A stretch of 64,000 nucleotides of DNA from Salegentibacter lacus (GTDB lineage: Bacteria; Bacteroidota; Bacteroidia; Flavobacteriales; Flavobacteriaceae), in the NCBI RefSeq assembly GCF_020164555.1, contig NZ_JAIQZB010000004.1, positions 124,001 through 188,000 of the forward strand. Direction: 5' to 3'. How positions within the stretch are numbered: position 1 is the first letter of the stretch; each line of letters starts with the position of its first letter. A program made the position numbers and the translations under genes. The notes under the pieces are model-generated. The model did no database searches. It was not told the origin of the DNA and saw nothing but the letters and a program-made list of their open reading frames with translations. Of this stretch, positions 1 to 8,098 are shown piece by piece.

Positions 1-1061
1 CTTTTTACAAATTTTCGGTAAATAAAGATTATGCGGTGCGCTTTGGAATGGGTGCTATAAAAGGAGTAGGATCTGGCGCGGTAGCAACTATTGTGGAAAA
101 CAGAAAAACCGAAGCGGGACATTATAAATCAATTTTTGATATGGCGAAACGTATTGATTTGCGTTCAGCCAACAAAAAAGCCTTTGAAAACCTTGCCCTA
201 GCCGGTGGCTTCGACGGATTTGGAGATACTCACCGCGCACAATATTTTCACGATGATGGCGACGGAATCACCTTTTTGGAAAAAGTGATAAAATATGCCG
301 CGAAGTTTCAGGAGAATGAAAACTCTTCCCAGGTGAGTTTGTTCGGGGAAGCCAGTGAAGTGCAAATTCCGGAACCGGTGGTGCCTCCTTGTGAAGAATG
401 GGGAACCATGGAAAAACTTAGGCGGGAACGCGAAGTAGTAGGGATTTATATTTCGGGGCACCCGCTGGACGATTTCAGGTATGAAATGGATTATTTTTGC
501 AATTCGAAATTAGGCGAGTTTAATGATCTGGAAAAATGCGTAAACCGGGACCTTACTTTTGGCGGTGTGATAAGCGATGTGCAGCACCGGGTTTCAAAAA
601 TGGGGAAAGGCTGGGCGATGTTTAGCGTAGAAGATTATACCGATACTTATGAGTTTAGGATGTTTGGCGAGGAATATTTAAAATTCCGGCATTTCCTGGT
701 ACCAAATTCTTTTGTACATATCAAGATCTTTGTTAAAGAAGGCTGGACGAATAAAGAAACCGGGAAGAAAGGAGAGCCGAGAATTCAGTTTAATAATATT
801 TATTTATTGCACGATGTGATGGACCAGTTTGCGAAAAAACTCACCATACAACTGGATATTGCCGATCTTCAGGAAGAGAAAATTAACTGGTTTAAAGATA
901 CTTTTAGAACCCACCGCGGAGAGCATAAGTTGAATTTTGTGGTTTATGAAATGAAAGAGCAGGTAAAACTGCATATGCCGAGTAAAAAGCAAAAAGTAAA
1001 GATCTCACAGGAATTATTACAAACCCTGGAAGATGAACAGGTGATGTATAAGTTGAATTGA
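1..1061 (+). CDS. dnaE: DNA polymerase III alpha subunit, C-terminal part (cut by window start)
   Basis: This is the C-terminal end of the replicative polymerase catalytic subunit, which copies DNA as part of the replisome. The frame is open from base 3 to the stop at 1059-1061, so the gene begins left of the window; the GTG at 36 is an internal Val. Visible family landmarks are the helix-hairpin-helix segment (GMGAIKGVGSGAV), the GIYISGHPLDDF block just before the OB fold, and a beta-rich OB region (FGGVISDVQHRVSKMGKG) near the middle of the fragment. The C-terminus ends in a basic stretch. It is a core chromosomal gene and marks the host side of the island boundary further right. Identification is confident; only the amount missing upstream is unknown. 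Confidence 0.93.
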   Translation, partial: FYKFSVNKDYAVRFGMGAIKGVGSGAVATIVENRKTEAGHYKSIFDMAKRIDLRSANKKAFENLALAGGFDGFGDTHRAQYFHDDGDGITFLEKVIKYAAKFQENENSSQVSLFGEASEVQIPEPVVPPCEEWGTMEKLRREREVVGIYISGHPLDDFRYEMDYFCNSKLGEFNDLEKCVNRDLTFGGVISDVQHRVSKMGKGWAMFSVEDYTDTYEFRMFGEEYLKFRHFLVPNSFVHIKIFVKEGWTNKETGKKGEPRIQFNNIYLLHDVMDQFAKKLTIQLDIADLQEEKINWFKDTFRTHRGEHKLNFVVYEMKEQVKLHMPSKKQKVKISQELLQTLEDEQVMYKLN

Positions 1062-1071
1062 TTTCAGTTTG

Positions 1072-1168
1072 CAGTTTTGCAGTTGCAGTAGGCAGTAATA
1101 AATTTTTAAAGCCACGAATGCACGAATATTTTTCACCCTGCCCACTGCCTACTAAAGCCTGCTAACTG
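1072..1168. repeat. Imperfect inverted repeat between dnaE and trxA
   Basis: The left arm at 1072-1097 (core CAGTTGCAGTAGGCAGT) is mirrored at 1143-1168 (core CACTGCCTACTAAAGC). Between them lies GCCACGAATGCACGAAT (1111-1127). Short elements of this look, rich in GCAGT/ACTGC, are common between genes in flavobacterial genomes. They look like small extragenic repeats and not like a terminator, since there is no T-run after the right arm. No open frame here resembles a protein. Confidence 0.45.
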
Positions 1169-1180
1169 ATATTTCCGGTT

Positions 1181-1250
1181 AGGGATTGAAGCAAGACCAT
1201 GTAGCGCTGAAAGCCCGACCCCGTGCTACGAGCGCAAGGAAACCGCCAAA
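1181..1250 (+). other. Possible structured extragenic element upstream of trxA
   Basis: This GC-richer patch in an AT-rich gap can fold: GTAGC at 1201-1205 pairs with GCTAC at 1225-1229, or GCGCT at 1204-1208 with AGCGC at 1231-1235. The layout GGGATTGAAGC ... GAAAGCCCG ... GCAAGGAAACCGCC recalls the repeated extragenic elements (AGCGGAAAGCCC type) of flavobacteria. It may be a repeat, a small RNA or part of the thioredoxin leader. I cannot name it. The rest of 1062-1365 is AT-rich leader with no gene. Confidence 0.3.
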
Positions 1251-1365
1251 TAAACGAGTTGAATAAGCGTATAACCAAATACAATATCGCTTCTGTAAGG
1301 AAAGCAAAAATATTTGACTAATTTTACACTTTAATGATAATAACAGAAATTAAAAATACATTATT

Positions 1366-1683
1366 ATGGCTATTGAAATAACTGATGCGAATTTTGAAGA
1401 ACAGGTGCTAAAAAGCGACAAGCCTGTAATGGTAGATTTTTGGGCTGCATGGTGCGGACCTTGTAGAATGGTAGGACCAATTATTGATGAAATTGGTACT
1501 GAATATGAAGGGAAAGCTGTTGTAGGAAAACTAGATGTTGATGCAAACCAGGAATTTGCTGCTAAGTACGGTGTGAGAAATATCCCGACGGTACTTATTT
1601 TTCAAAATGGAGAAGTAGTAGGCCGCCAGGTAGGCGTTGCGCCAAAAAATACTTATGCTGAAGCTTTAGACGAATTGCTATAA
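1366..1683 (+). CDS. trxA: Thioredoxin
   Basis: Small cytoplasmic dithiol protein that reduces disulfides in ribonucleotide reductase, peroxiredoxins and other targets. At 105 residues it has the normal family length. The active site WCGPC lies at residues 29-33 after the usual VDFWA strand; the buried Asp (D24) and the cis-proline loop NIPT (about residue 74) are both present. The start ATG gives the standard thioredoxin N-terminus with no signal peptide. It stands alone between dnaE and a DUF58 gene and is closed by a strong terminator. Nothing is unusual about it. Confidence 0.96.
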   Translation: MAIEITDANFEEQVLKSDKPVMVDFWAAWCGPCRMVGPIIDEIGTEYEGKAVVGKLDVDANQEFAAKYGVRNIPTVLIFQNGEVVGRQVGVAPKNTYAEALDELL

Positions 1684-1706
1684 GTTTTAGCATTTTATAT
1701 AATTTG

Positions 1707-1735
1707 AAAACCCGGTCTTGTGCCGGGTTTTTTTA
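1707..1735 (+). terminator. Rho-independent terminator after trxA
   Basis: Perfect 9-bp stem AAAACCCGG (1707-1715) with CCGGGTTTT (1723-1731), a 7-nt loop and a run of T. It ends the thioredoxin transcript. Confidence 0.9.
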
Positions 1736-1787
1736 TTGGATGTTTTTTAGGTTTAAAACACAGGGCTTTTATTTATCTTAGTGGAGT

Positions 1788-2720
1788 ATGAATATAAAGG
1801 AAGAAATATATAGTTCGGCTGCGGGTTTTACTCAGCTGGAATTGTTGGCAAAGCAGGTGGTAGAGGGCTATATTTCGGGAATTCACAAGAGTCCGTTTCA
1901 CGGTTTTTCTGCGGAATTTGCCGAGCATAAGATTTACAACAATGGCGAAAGCACCAAACATATAGACTGGAAGCTTTTTGCTAAAACCGAGAAGCTCTAC
2001 ACAAAACGATACGAGGAGGAAACCAATTTGCGTTGTCATTTTATTATGGACAATTCGGCTTCGATGCATTATCCTGAAGTGAAGAAATTTTCGGCAGATT
2101 CGCTTAATAAAGTCGGTTTTTCGGTATTATCCATCGCCAGTATTATGCAAGTTTTAAAACGCCAGCGCGACGCGGTTGGTCTTAGTATATATAGTGATGA
2201 GTTCGAGTTTTACGCCCCTGAAAAAGGTAGTGACAGGCATCAGCATATGTTACTGGATGCCCTCAATAAAAGCCTGGAAAGGAAAACCGATCACAAAGAA
2301 ACCAAAACCTATACTTTTCTTCATCAAATTGCTGAAAAACTAAAAAGGCGTTCTCTGGTTTTTTTGTTTACCGATATGTTCCAGGCCGATACCGAAGAAG
2401 CAGCGCTTTTTGAAGCTTTAAGGCATTTAAAATATAACAGACACGAAGTGGTGCTCTTTCACGTGATGGACAAAAAACGGGAATTCGACTTTGATTTTGA
2501 AAATATTCCTAAACGCTTTACCGATGTGGAAACCGGGGCTGAAATAGACCTTTATTCGGAAAACATTCGGGAAAGCTACCAGGAAGCGGTGCAAAAGTAT
2601 GTTGCCGACCTAAAATTAGAATGCGCCAAATATAAGATCAACTACGTTGAAGCGGATATTAATAAGAATTTCGATAAAATTTTGACGGCCTATTTTATTG
2701 AAAGACAAAAGTTTGCCTAA
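1788..2720 (+). CDS. DUF58 domain protein (von Willebrand A-like)
   Basis: A 310-residue cytoplasmic protein of the DUF58 family. The family signature AEHKIYNNGESTKHIDW (about residues 45-61) is followed by a vWA-like domain with an intact metal-ion motif DNSAS (residues 88-92, the DxSxS of a MIDAS site). DUF58 proteins usually sit beside MoxR-type AAA ATPases and Bat proteins, and are thought to act as metal-dependent protein-binding partners in envelope or stress functions. Neither neighbour is present here, so the gene appears to stand alone between trxA and tRNA-Asp. No signal peptide is visible. The family call is firm; the role is unknown. Confidence 0.85.
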   Translation: MNIKEEIYSSAAGFTQLELLAKQVVEGYISGIHKSPFHGFSAEFAEHKIYNNGESTKHIDWKLFAKTEKLYTKRYEEETNLRCHFIMDNSASMHYPEVKKFSADSLNKVGFSVLSIASIMQVLKRQRDAVGLSIYSDEFEFYAPEKGSDRHQHMLLDALNKSLERKTDHKETKTYTFLHQIAEKLKRRSLVFLFTDMFQADTEEAALFEALRHLKYNRHEVVLFHVMDKKREFDFDFENIPKRFTDVETGAEIDLYSENIRESYQEAVQKYVADLKLECAKYKINYVEADINKNFDKILTAYFIERQKFA

Positions 2721-2758
2721 TGACTTAAAAATAATGCTGAAAAAACTTTAAAAAAAGG

Positions 2759-2789
2759 TTTGTGTAATAATAAAACAGATGTATATTTG
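2759..2789 (+). promoter_or_regulatory. Bacteroidota-type promoter of tRNA-Asp
   Basis: TTTG at 2759-2762, exactly 19 bases, then TATATTTG at 2782-2789. This matches the -33 TTTG / -7 TAnnTTTG consensus of the Bacteroidota primary sigma factor. Transcription would begin around 2796, just ahead of the tRNA. Confidence 0.8.
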
Positions 2790-2807
2790 CACTCGCAATA
2801 AAGCAAC

Positions 2808-2881
2808 GGTCTGGTAGTTCAGTTGGTTAGAATACCTGCCTGTCACGCAGGGGGTCGCGAGTTCGAGTCTCGTCCAGACCG
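2808..2881 (+). tRNA. tRNA-Asp (anticodon GTC)
   Basis: The cloverleaf can be read directly. The acceptor stem GGTCTGG pairs with CCAGACC and the discriminator is G. The anticodon stem CCTGC/GCAGG holds GTC at 2842-2844, and the T-arm GCGAGTTCGAGTCTCGT is intact. CCA is not encoded. Its 3' end faces a tyrosine recombinase about 250 bases away, the usual arrangement where an element has integrated into a tRNA gene. Confidence 0.96.
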
Positions 2882-2904
2882 CTTTTAAAGTATCAAAATC
2901 ACTC

Positions 2905-2942
2905 AAAAAGCCTCAAAATCAATGATTTAGAGGCTTTTTTTA
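2905..2942 (+). terminator. Terminator-like hairpin after tRNA-Asp
   Basis: A 17-bp perfect stem (2905-2921 with 2923-2939, one unpaired base) is followed by T residues. It would end the tRNA transcript. If the tRNA is an attachment site, this hairpin belongs to the integrated element. Confidence 0.8.
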
Positions 2943-2991
2943 TTCCCCAACATATCAAAATGACACAAATTAACCTAAGTAATTGGTGCTG

Positions 2992-3034
2992 AATTCGGTG
3001 CGTCTTTTTTTCGTTCAAAAAGACGCACCGAATT
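2992..3034. repeat. Perfect 18-bp inverted repeat upstream of the integrase
   Basis: The arm AATTCGGTGCGTCTTTTT (2992-3009) is the exact reverse complement of 3017-3034, with a 7-nt loop. The inner 12-mer AAAAGACGCACC of the right arm (3018-3029) recurs at 3123-3134, one base before the integrase ATG. Three copies of one word around a recombinase start suggest arm-type binding sites or autoregulation. It could also act as a terminator. Confidence 0.75.
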
Positions 3035-3135
3035 TTTCGTAAAGTACTGTTAATAAAATGGTTGCGTAGTTTCTTTAACACTTTTGAACCTTCTCTTTTT
3101 GTACCTTTCAGGTGAGCATTTTAAAAGACGCACCT

Positions 3136-4371
3136 ATGTCAACATTATTAAACATTCTATTTTTTCCAAAAAAAGGGAGATCCACACCGGAGGGAGAAGC
3201 AATTTTATATACCAGAATCACCTATAGAGGTAAACGGGCGGAATTTAGTACTAGCCGAAGAATTAATCTTAAGGTATGGAACAGTAAAAGCGGGAAGGCC
3301 AGGGGAACTTCAGAAGAAGCCAGGGTTATTAATAGATTTATTGATTCTATTCGTACCTCATTATATGATATACATGATAGGCTTTTAAGAGAGAATAAGC
3401 GTATATCAGCTTGTATTGTAAAAGATATTTATCTGGGCAAAGAAGAGAAACAGTATATGCTGGTAGAAATTTTCCAGGATCATAATGATCAAATGGAAAA
3501 ACTAATAGGGAAAGGATATACCAAAGGAACCCTGCAGCGATATAATGCCTGCAAGAAACATATTGAAGATTACCTGGCATTCCGATGGAAGGTGAAAGAT
3601 ATCCCTGTAGAAGATGTGGACCATCAATTTATTACCGGGTTTGATCATTATTTAAAATCAGAAAAAGACTGCGCCCACAATACATCTCAAAAGTATATCG
3701 TAAATTTTAAAAAGATAATTCGTATCGCCTATGCCAATCAATGGATTGAAAAAGATCCATTTTTTCACTGGAAAGGAACTTGGAAATCTTCTGAGCGGGA
3801 ATATTTGACAGACGCTGAACTTCAGCGCATGGTGGAACAGGAATTCGATATGTTGCGCATGGATAAGGTTCGGGATGCCTTTGTGTTTTGCTGCTATACC
3901 GGACTGGCATTCTCCGATATAGAAAAGCTTTCTGAAGATGATATCATAACCGATATAAATGGAAAGAAATGGATAAAAACAAAAAGGCAAAAAACAAAAT
4001 CGCTCAGCAGCATACCTATATTGGATGTTCCGCAAGCGATATTGGATAAATATGCGGATCAACCTCGAGTAAAAACAGGTAAAGAGGTGATTCCGGTTTT
4101 ATCAAACCAGAAGTATAATTCTTATTTAAAGGAAATAGCGAATGCCTGTGGCATTAAAAAGAACCTTACTACCCATTTAGCACGTCATACCTTTGCGACC
4201 ACTGTAACACTATCTAAAGGGGTTCCTATTGAGTCTGTAAGTAAGATGTTAGGACATAGATCACTTAAAACAACTCAAATCTATGCTAAGGTTTTAGATG
4301 AGAAGGTAGAAAGAGATATGGATATGCTTCAGAAACAACTTAGGTTGGCGCAGAAAAAGGAAGGAAGATAG
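3136..4371 (+). CDS. Tyrosine-type site-specific recombinase (integrase)
   Basis: Integrase of the Bacteroidota tyrosine-recombinase group, 411 residues from the ATG at 3136. A GTG at 3112 is possible, but the ATG gives the standard start MSTLLNILFFPKKG. Domain order is an N-terminal arm-binding domain (about 1-90), a SAM-like core-binding domain (about 105-205) and the catalytic domain (about 220-400). Catalytic residues seen are HLAR (H347, R350), LGH (H374) and the nucleophile in QIYAKV (Y383). The usual first Arg is replaced: TGLAF stands where TGLR is expected, as known for IntDOT-like enzymes. It lies 250 bases past tRNA-Asp and is transcribed away from it, so tRNA-Asp is the probable target. 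A matching second attachment site was not found in the window. Confidence 0.92.
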   Translation: MSTLLNILFFPKKGRSTPEGEAILYTRITYRGKRAEFSTSRRINLKVWNSKSGKARGTSEEARVINRFIDSIRTSLYDIHDRLLRENKRISACIVKDIYLGKEEKQYMLVEIFQDHNDQMEKLIGKGYTKGTLQRYNACKKHIEDYLAFRWKVKDIPVEDVDHQFITGFDHYLKSEKDCAHNTSQKYIVNFKKIIRIAYANQWIEKDPFFHWKGTWKSSEREYLTDAELQRMVEQEFDMLRMDKVRDAFVFCCYTGLAFSDIEKLSEDDIITDINGKKWIKTKRQKTKSLSSIPILDVPQAILDKYADQPRVKTGKEVIPVLSNQKYNSYLKEIANACGIKKNLTTHLARHTFATTVTLSKGVPIESVSKMLGHRSLKTTQIYAKVLDEKVERDMDMLQKQLRLAQKKEGR

Positions 4372-4553
4372 AAGTTAATAGCTACCAGCCACCTAATAAA
4401 GCTACTTTTAGTCTACTATAGGAGTGAGTTTCACATGGAATTAGTTCGGGGGAATTACCTAATGTATTAATTAACATTTTATAATAATACAATTATGACA
4501 TCCTTATATTGTATGTCATTGATACAAAGACTAATCAAGGTTAAAATTATCAC

Positions 4554-4567
4554 TGAAATCGATTGCA
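4554..4567. promoter_or_regulatory. Degenerate LacI-type operator candidate
   Basis: TGAAATCGATTGCA differs at two positions from the palindrome TGTAATCGATTACA found at 4707, 28692 and 42045. It lies 153 bases upstream of the exact site, a spacing that could allow looping by a tetrameric repressor. Chance occurrence is possible in such AT-rich DNA. Confidence 0.35.
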
Positions 4568-4706
4568 TATGCCGCTACTTTGATCAGATAACATCAATTT
4601 TATTGTTAGAATACTGCCAAATACACTAATTTTTCAAACTTTATAAGAAAAAATATAATTTTAAAGTGTAAATGTTTTGGATATGTTAATTAAATGTTTA
4701 CGTTTG

Positions 4707-4720
4707 TGTAATCGATTACA
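4707..4720. promoter_or_regulatory. Operator palindrome upstream of SusC
   Basis: TGTAATCGATTACA is a perfect 14-bp palindrome with a central CG, matching the general LacI/CcpA-family pattern TGWAANCGNTNWCA. It directly follows a TTTG (4703-4706) that could be the -33 element, so a bound repressor would cover the promoter spacer. The same 14 bases recur upstream of kduI and of the second GH28. The likely binder is the LacI-family protein encoded at 40713-41732. Confidence 0.75.
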
Positions 4721-4875
4721 ATAAATTGTTTAACTTAGAACAGGAATTGTACTTAGTACGTCAATTTAAACGAAATCGATATAGTATTAGAATTTAAATT
4801 TTTGAGAAATTATATCTAATAGATTCTCAATAACAATTAACCAATGAAAACTATTAATAATCAAAAAGATCAGTT

Positions 4876-7800
4876 ATGCATCAAAAAATGCTGAGACTAT
4901 CCCGAAGACAACTATTCTTGTTTGGGATGTTTATTTGTTTCTGTGCTCAATTAAGTGCTCAGGAGAATCAAGTGACGGGAACTATTTTAGATACTGAGAC
5001 TAACGAACCCTTGCTCGGTGTAAATGTACTTGAGAAAGGAACTTCTAATGGTGCGATGACCAATTTTGATGGTGAATATTCACTTGAAGTTTCAAGTCCG
5101 GATGCCGTTTTGGTGTTTAGCTATATTGGCTTTCAAACCCTTGAGGTTAATGTAGATGGGAGAAGCACTATCAATGCCAGCCTTCAAGTAGATTCAGATT
5201 CACTGGACGAGGTTGTGGTGGTAGGATATGGTACTACTAAAAAATCAGATTTAACAGGTTCGGTGGTATCAATTTCAGGAAACGAGCTTACGGAACAGGC
5301 AAGATCCAGCGTGGCTGAAACGCTAACGGGTAGACTTGCTGGTGTGCAAGTGACTTCTACAGAGGGTTCTCCCGATGCTGAAATAAATATTAGGATACGT
5401 GGTAACGGCTCTTTGACTCAGGATAGTTCGCCCTTAATAATTGTAGATGGTTTTCCTGTGGGTAGCATGAATGATATAAGTCCTACTGATATTGCGAGCA
5501 TTTCAGTGTTGAAAGATGCCTCATCTACCGCTATTTACGGTTCAAGAGGAGCAAACGGAGTTATAATTATCACTACCAAGGAAGGAAGGAGTGGTGAAAT
5601 AAATGTGAATTTCAATACTTTTTATGGATTTCAAAAAATTGCCAATACCCTGGATGTTCTAGGGCCGGAAGATTATGTTAAGTGGCAGTATGAATATGCG
5701 TTGCTTAGAGATTCTGAAAACTTAGATTCTTACGAGAGATATTTTGGACTTTGGCAGGATTACGATCAGTATGTCGGCCAGGAAGGCAATAACTGGCAGA
5801 AACAGATTTATGGTAATATGGGCGAAGTTCAGAGCCATGATATTGCGATTAGGGGTGGTTCTGAAAAGGCCAGTTTCAACTTTAATTATGCTCATTATGA
5901 TGTAAATACTATTATGCTTGGTTCAGATTATAAAAGAGACAACTTATCCTTAGCTCTTAAGAGTCAGGCTGGAGAGAAGGTAGATTTATCTTTTACCATT
6001 CGTTATTCCGAAACAGAGATCAACGGGGGTGGAACAAATGAACAAAATGAGATTTCTTCTGCAGATTCCCGATTGAAATATAGCGTTCAATATTCTCCTA
6101 TTCCAATTTCAGGGCTTACAACTACAAATACAGACCAGGCCTTAGCCGGTTATCTGGTTAATCCTTTTGTAGCTACATCTGATAATCAAAGACAGCAGCT
6201 TAGAAAGAATTTTAATATGTTAGGAAGTTTTGGCTGGGATATAATAGATAATCTTAGATTTCAATCTGATTTTGGACTTGACCATCGTATTGAACAGGAT
6301 TATCGCTATTATGGCCGCTCCACTTATTATTCGCGTAATAGACCATCTGCAGATAATCAGGGATTACCTGCGCTGGTTTATAGTGATCGAAAACGTGAAA
6401 GTTTTAGAAATGCTAATACGATTAATTATGATTTTAATAATTTCCTTAATGAAGATCATAATCTTAAATTGCTATTAGGTGAGGAGATGATTATCACCAG
6501 GGATAACGAGGAAACTTCTGAAATTCAAGGTTTTCCAAAGGATTTTGATTTCGAAACTACAAGAAAGTTAACTACTCAGGGTACGCCGCAAAGCGTCGAT
6601 AATTTCTACAGGCCTGATGATAAGTTATTGTCTTTCTTTGGGCGTGTTAATTATGATTATAAAAGTAAATATTTAGTTACAGCTACTTACCGTGCTGATG
6701 GATCTAGTAAATTTCTGGGCGATAATCGTTGGGGATACTTCCCTTCAGCAGCAGTAGCCTGGAAGCTAAAAGAGGAGAACTTTCTAAAAAACGTGGAATG
6801 GTTAGACGCTCTTAAGTTGAGATTAAGTTATGGTGAAGCTGGTAATAATAATATACCTGCCGGTCAAACCGTGCAAAGCTTTCAGTCAAATACTACTACC
6901 TATTTGAATGATATTCCAACTTATTGGTCATCTTCAAGAGTTCTGGCTAATCCAGATCTTAAATGGGAAACTACGGTTACACAGAATGTTGGTCTTGACT
7001 TTGATATGTTCGGAGGTGTCTTAAGGGGTAGTGTTGAGGCATATAAAAATATAACTACAGACCTGTTGCTTGCATTTCGTACGCCGGGATCTGGATATGA
7101 GTTTCAGTATAGAAATCTTGGAGAGATTCAAAATACAGGTATAGAAGGCTCATTAAATATTAATGCAATTACTAGGCAAGACTATGGATTAAGTTTCGCT
7201 GTTAATGCATCCGCAAACAGGAACAAAATTAATTCCTTAGGTTCTCTGGAAGATTATCAGGAATACTCAGGTTGGGCCTCTTCAGAAATTGGAAGTGATT
7301 ATGCTGTATGGGTTGGCCAACCTGTAGGTGCGATGTTTGGTTATAAAAATGATGGGCGTTATGAAGTATCAGATTTTGATTTTGATCCGGCCACAAGTAC
7401 TTATACACTAAAACCCGATGTGGTAGATAATAGTGAGCTTATTGGTGAAGTAATGCCTGGTTCTTTGAAGTTAAAGGATATTAATGGCGATGGAGTAGTA
7501 GATATTAATGACAACTCTATTATTGGAGACTCTAACCCCGATTTTACCGGTGGTTTTGTGTTAGATGCTTATGCATACGGATTTGATTTTACTGCGGCTT
7601 TTAACTTTAGCGTGGGGAATGATGTTTATAATGCTAACAAAGTTCAGTATGCCACAGCCAACGAGAACAGTCAGTATCGAAACTTAAGCACAATTATGGG
7701 AGATGGAAGTAGGTGGACAAACCTTAATCCTGAAACTGGCCAGCTTATAACTGATCCTGATGCGCTTACAGCTGCAAACACTAACACAACTATGTGGTCT

Positions 7801-8091
7801 CCAAATATGCGAAGTTACGTATTTAGTGATTGGGCAATAGAAGATGGTACATTTCTTAGGTTGAATACACTTAGTTTAGGTTACACCATACCTAGTTCGC
7901 TGATATCAAAATATAATATTACTAAACTAAGATTTTACGCAACGGCAAGTAATGTGTTTATCCTAACCAATTATTCAGGTCTTGATCCAGAAGTTTCTAC
8001 AAGGAGAAGTACTCCTCTTACTCCGGGAGTTGATTATTCTCCGTTTCCTAGAAACAGACAAGTGGTATTCGGATTAAACCTTAATTTTTAA
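4876..8091 (+). CDS. SusC/RagA-family TonB-dependent receptor
   Basis: Outer-membrane pore that imports oligosaccharides with energy from TonB, here presumably pectin oligomers. It is 1071 residues, normal for SusC. Order: signal peptide ending near LSAQ (about 30), a carboxypeptidase-D-like regulatory domain (about 33-115), the DEVVVVGYGTTKKSD segment that marks SusC proteins, the plug with LKDASSTAIYGSRGANGV, then a long beta barrel closing in VVFGLNLNF with a terminal aromatic. Its SusD partner follows after 7 bases, so the two form one unit. A perfect LacI-type palindrome lies about 155 bases upstream. No anti-sigma/ECF pair or hybrid two-component regulator is nearby, which supports repressor control. 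Confidence 0.95.
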   Translation: MHQKMLRLSRRQLFLFGMFICFCAQLSAQENQVTGTILDTETNEPLLGVNVLEKGTSNGAMTNFDGEYSLEVSSPDAVLVFSYIGFQTLEVNVDGRSTINASLQVDSDSLDEVVVVGYGTTKKSDLTGSVVSISGNELTEQARSSVAETLTGRLAGVQVTSTEGSPDAEINIRIRGNGSLTQDSSPLIIVDGFPVGSMNDISPTDIASISVLKDASSTAIYGSRGANGVIIITTKEGRSGEINVNFNTFYGFQKIANTLDVLGPEDYVKWQYEYALLRDSENLDSYERYFGLWQDYDQYVGQEGNNWQKQIYGNMGEVQSHDIAIRGGSEKASFNFNYAHYDVNTIMLGSDYKRDNLSLALKSQAGEKVDLSFTIRYSETEINGGGTNEQNEISSADSRLKYSVQYSPIPISGLTTTNTDQALAGYLVNPFVATSDNQRQQLRKNFNMLGSFGWDIIDNLRFQSDFGLDHRIEQDYRYYGRSTYYSRNRPSADNQGLPALVYSDRKRESFRNANTINYDFNNFLNEDHNLKLLLGEEMIITRDNEETSEIQGFPKDFDFETTRKLTTQGTPQSVDNFYRPDDKLLSFFGRVNYDYKSKYLVTATYRADGSSKFLGDNRWGYFPSAAVAWKLKEENFLKNVEWLDALKLRLSYGEAGNNNIPAGQTVQSFQSNTTTYLNDIPTYWSSSRVLANPDLKWETTVTQNVGLDFDMFGGVLRGSVEAYKNITTDLLLAFRTPGSGYEFQYRNLGEIQNTGIEGSLNINAITRQDYGLSFAVNASANRNKINSLGSLEDYQEYSGWASSEIGSDYAVWVGQPVGAMFGYKNDGRYEVSDFDFDPATSTYTLKPDVVDNSELIGEVMPGSLKLKDINGDGVVDINDNSIIGDSNPDFTGGFVLDAYAYGFDFTAAFNFSVGNDVYNANKVQYATANENSQYRNLSTIMGDGSRWTNLNPETGQLITDPDALTAANTNTTMWSPNMRSYVFSDWAIEDGTFLRLNTLSLGYTIPSSLISKYNITKLRFYATASNVFILTNYSGLDPEVSTRRSTPLTPGVDYSPFPRNRQVVFGLNLNF

Positions 8092-8098
8092 AATTTAG

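Larger units (their letters stand above)
4372..4875. other. Intergenic leader of the SusC operon
   Basis: About 500 AT-rich bases with no convincing gene. It contains an exact 14-bp palindrome (4707-4720) and a two-mismatch relative (4554-4567), both listed separately. The stretch from the palindrome to the SusC ATG is about 155 bases, leaving room for a sizeable 5' leader. A 16-codon frame starting at 4844 overlaps the SusC start but shows no sign of being real. Confidence 0.6.

Noticed and set aside
4773-4786. AAATCGAT site as a further operator before SusC
   Set aside because: Too many mismatches outside the central AATCGAT; likely chance.
4844-4894. Sixteen-codon frame overlapping the first SusC start, possible leader peptide
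   Set aside because: No run of regulatory codons, no hairpin after it, and overlapping starts arise easily in AT-rich DNA.
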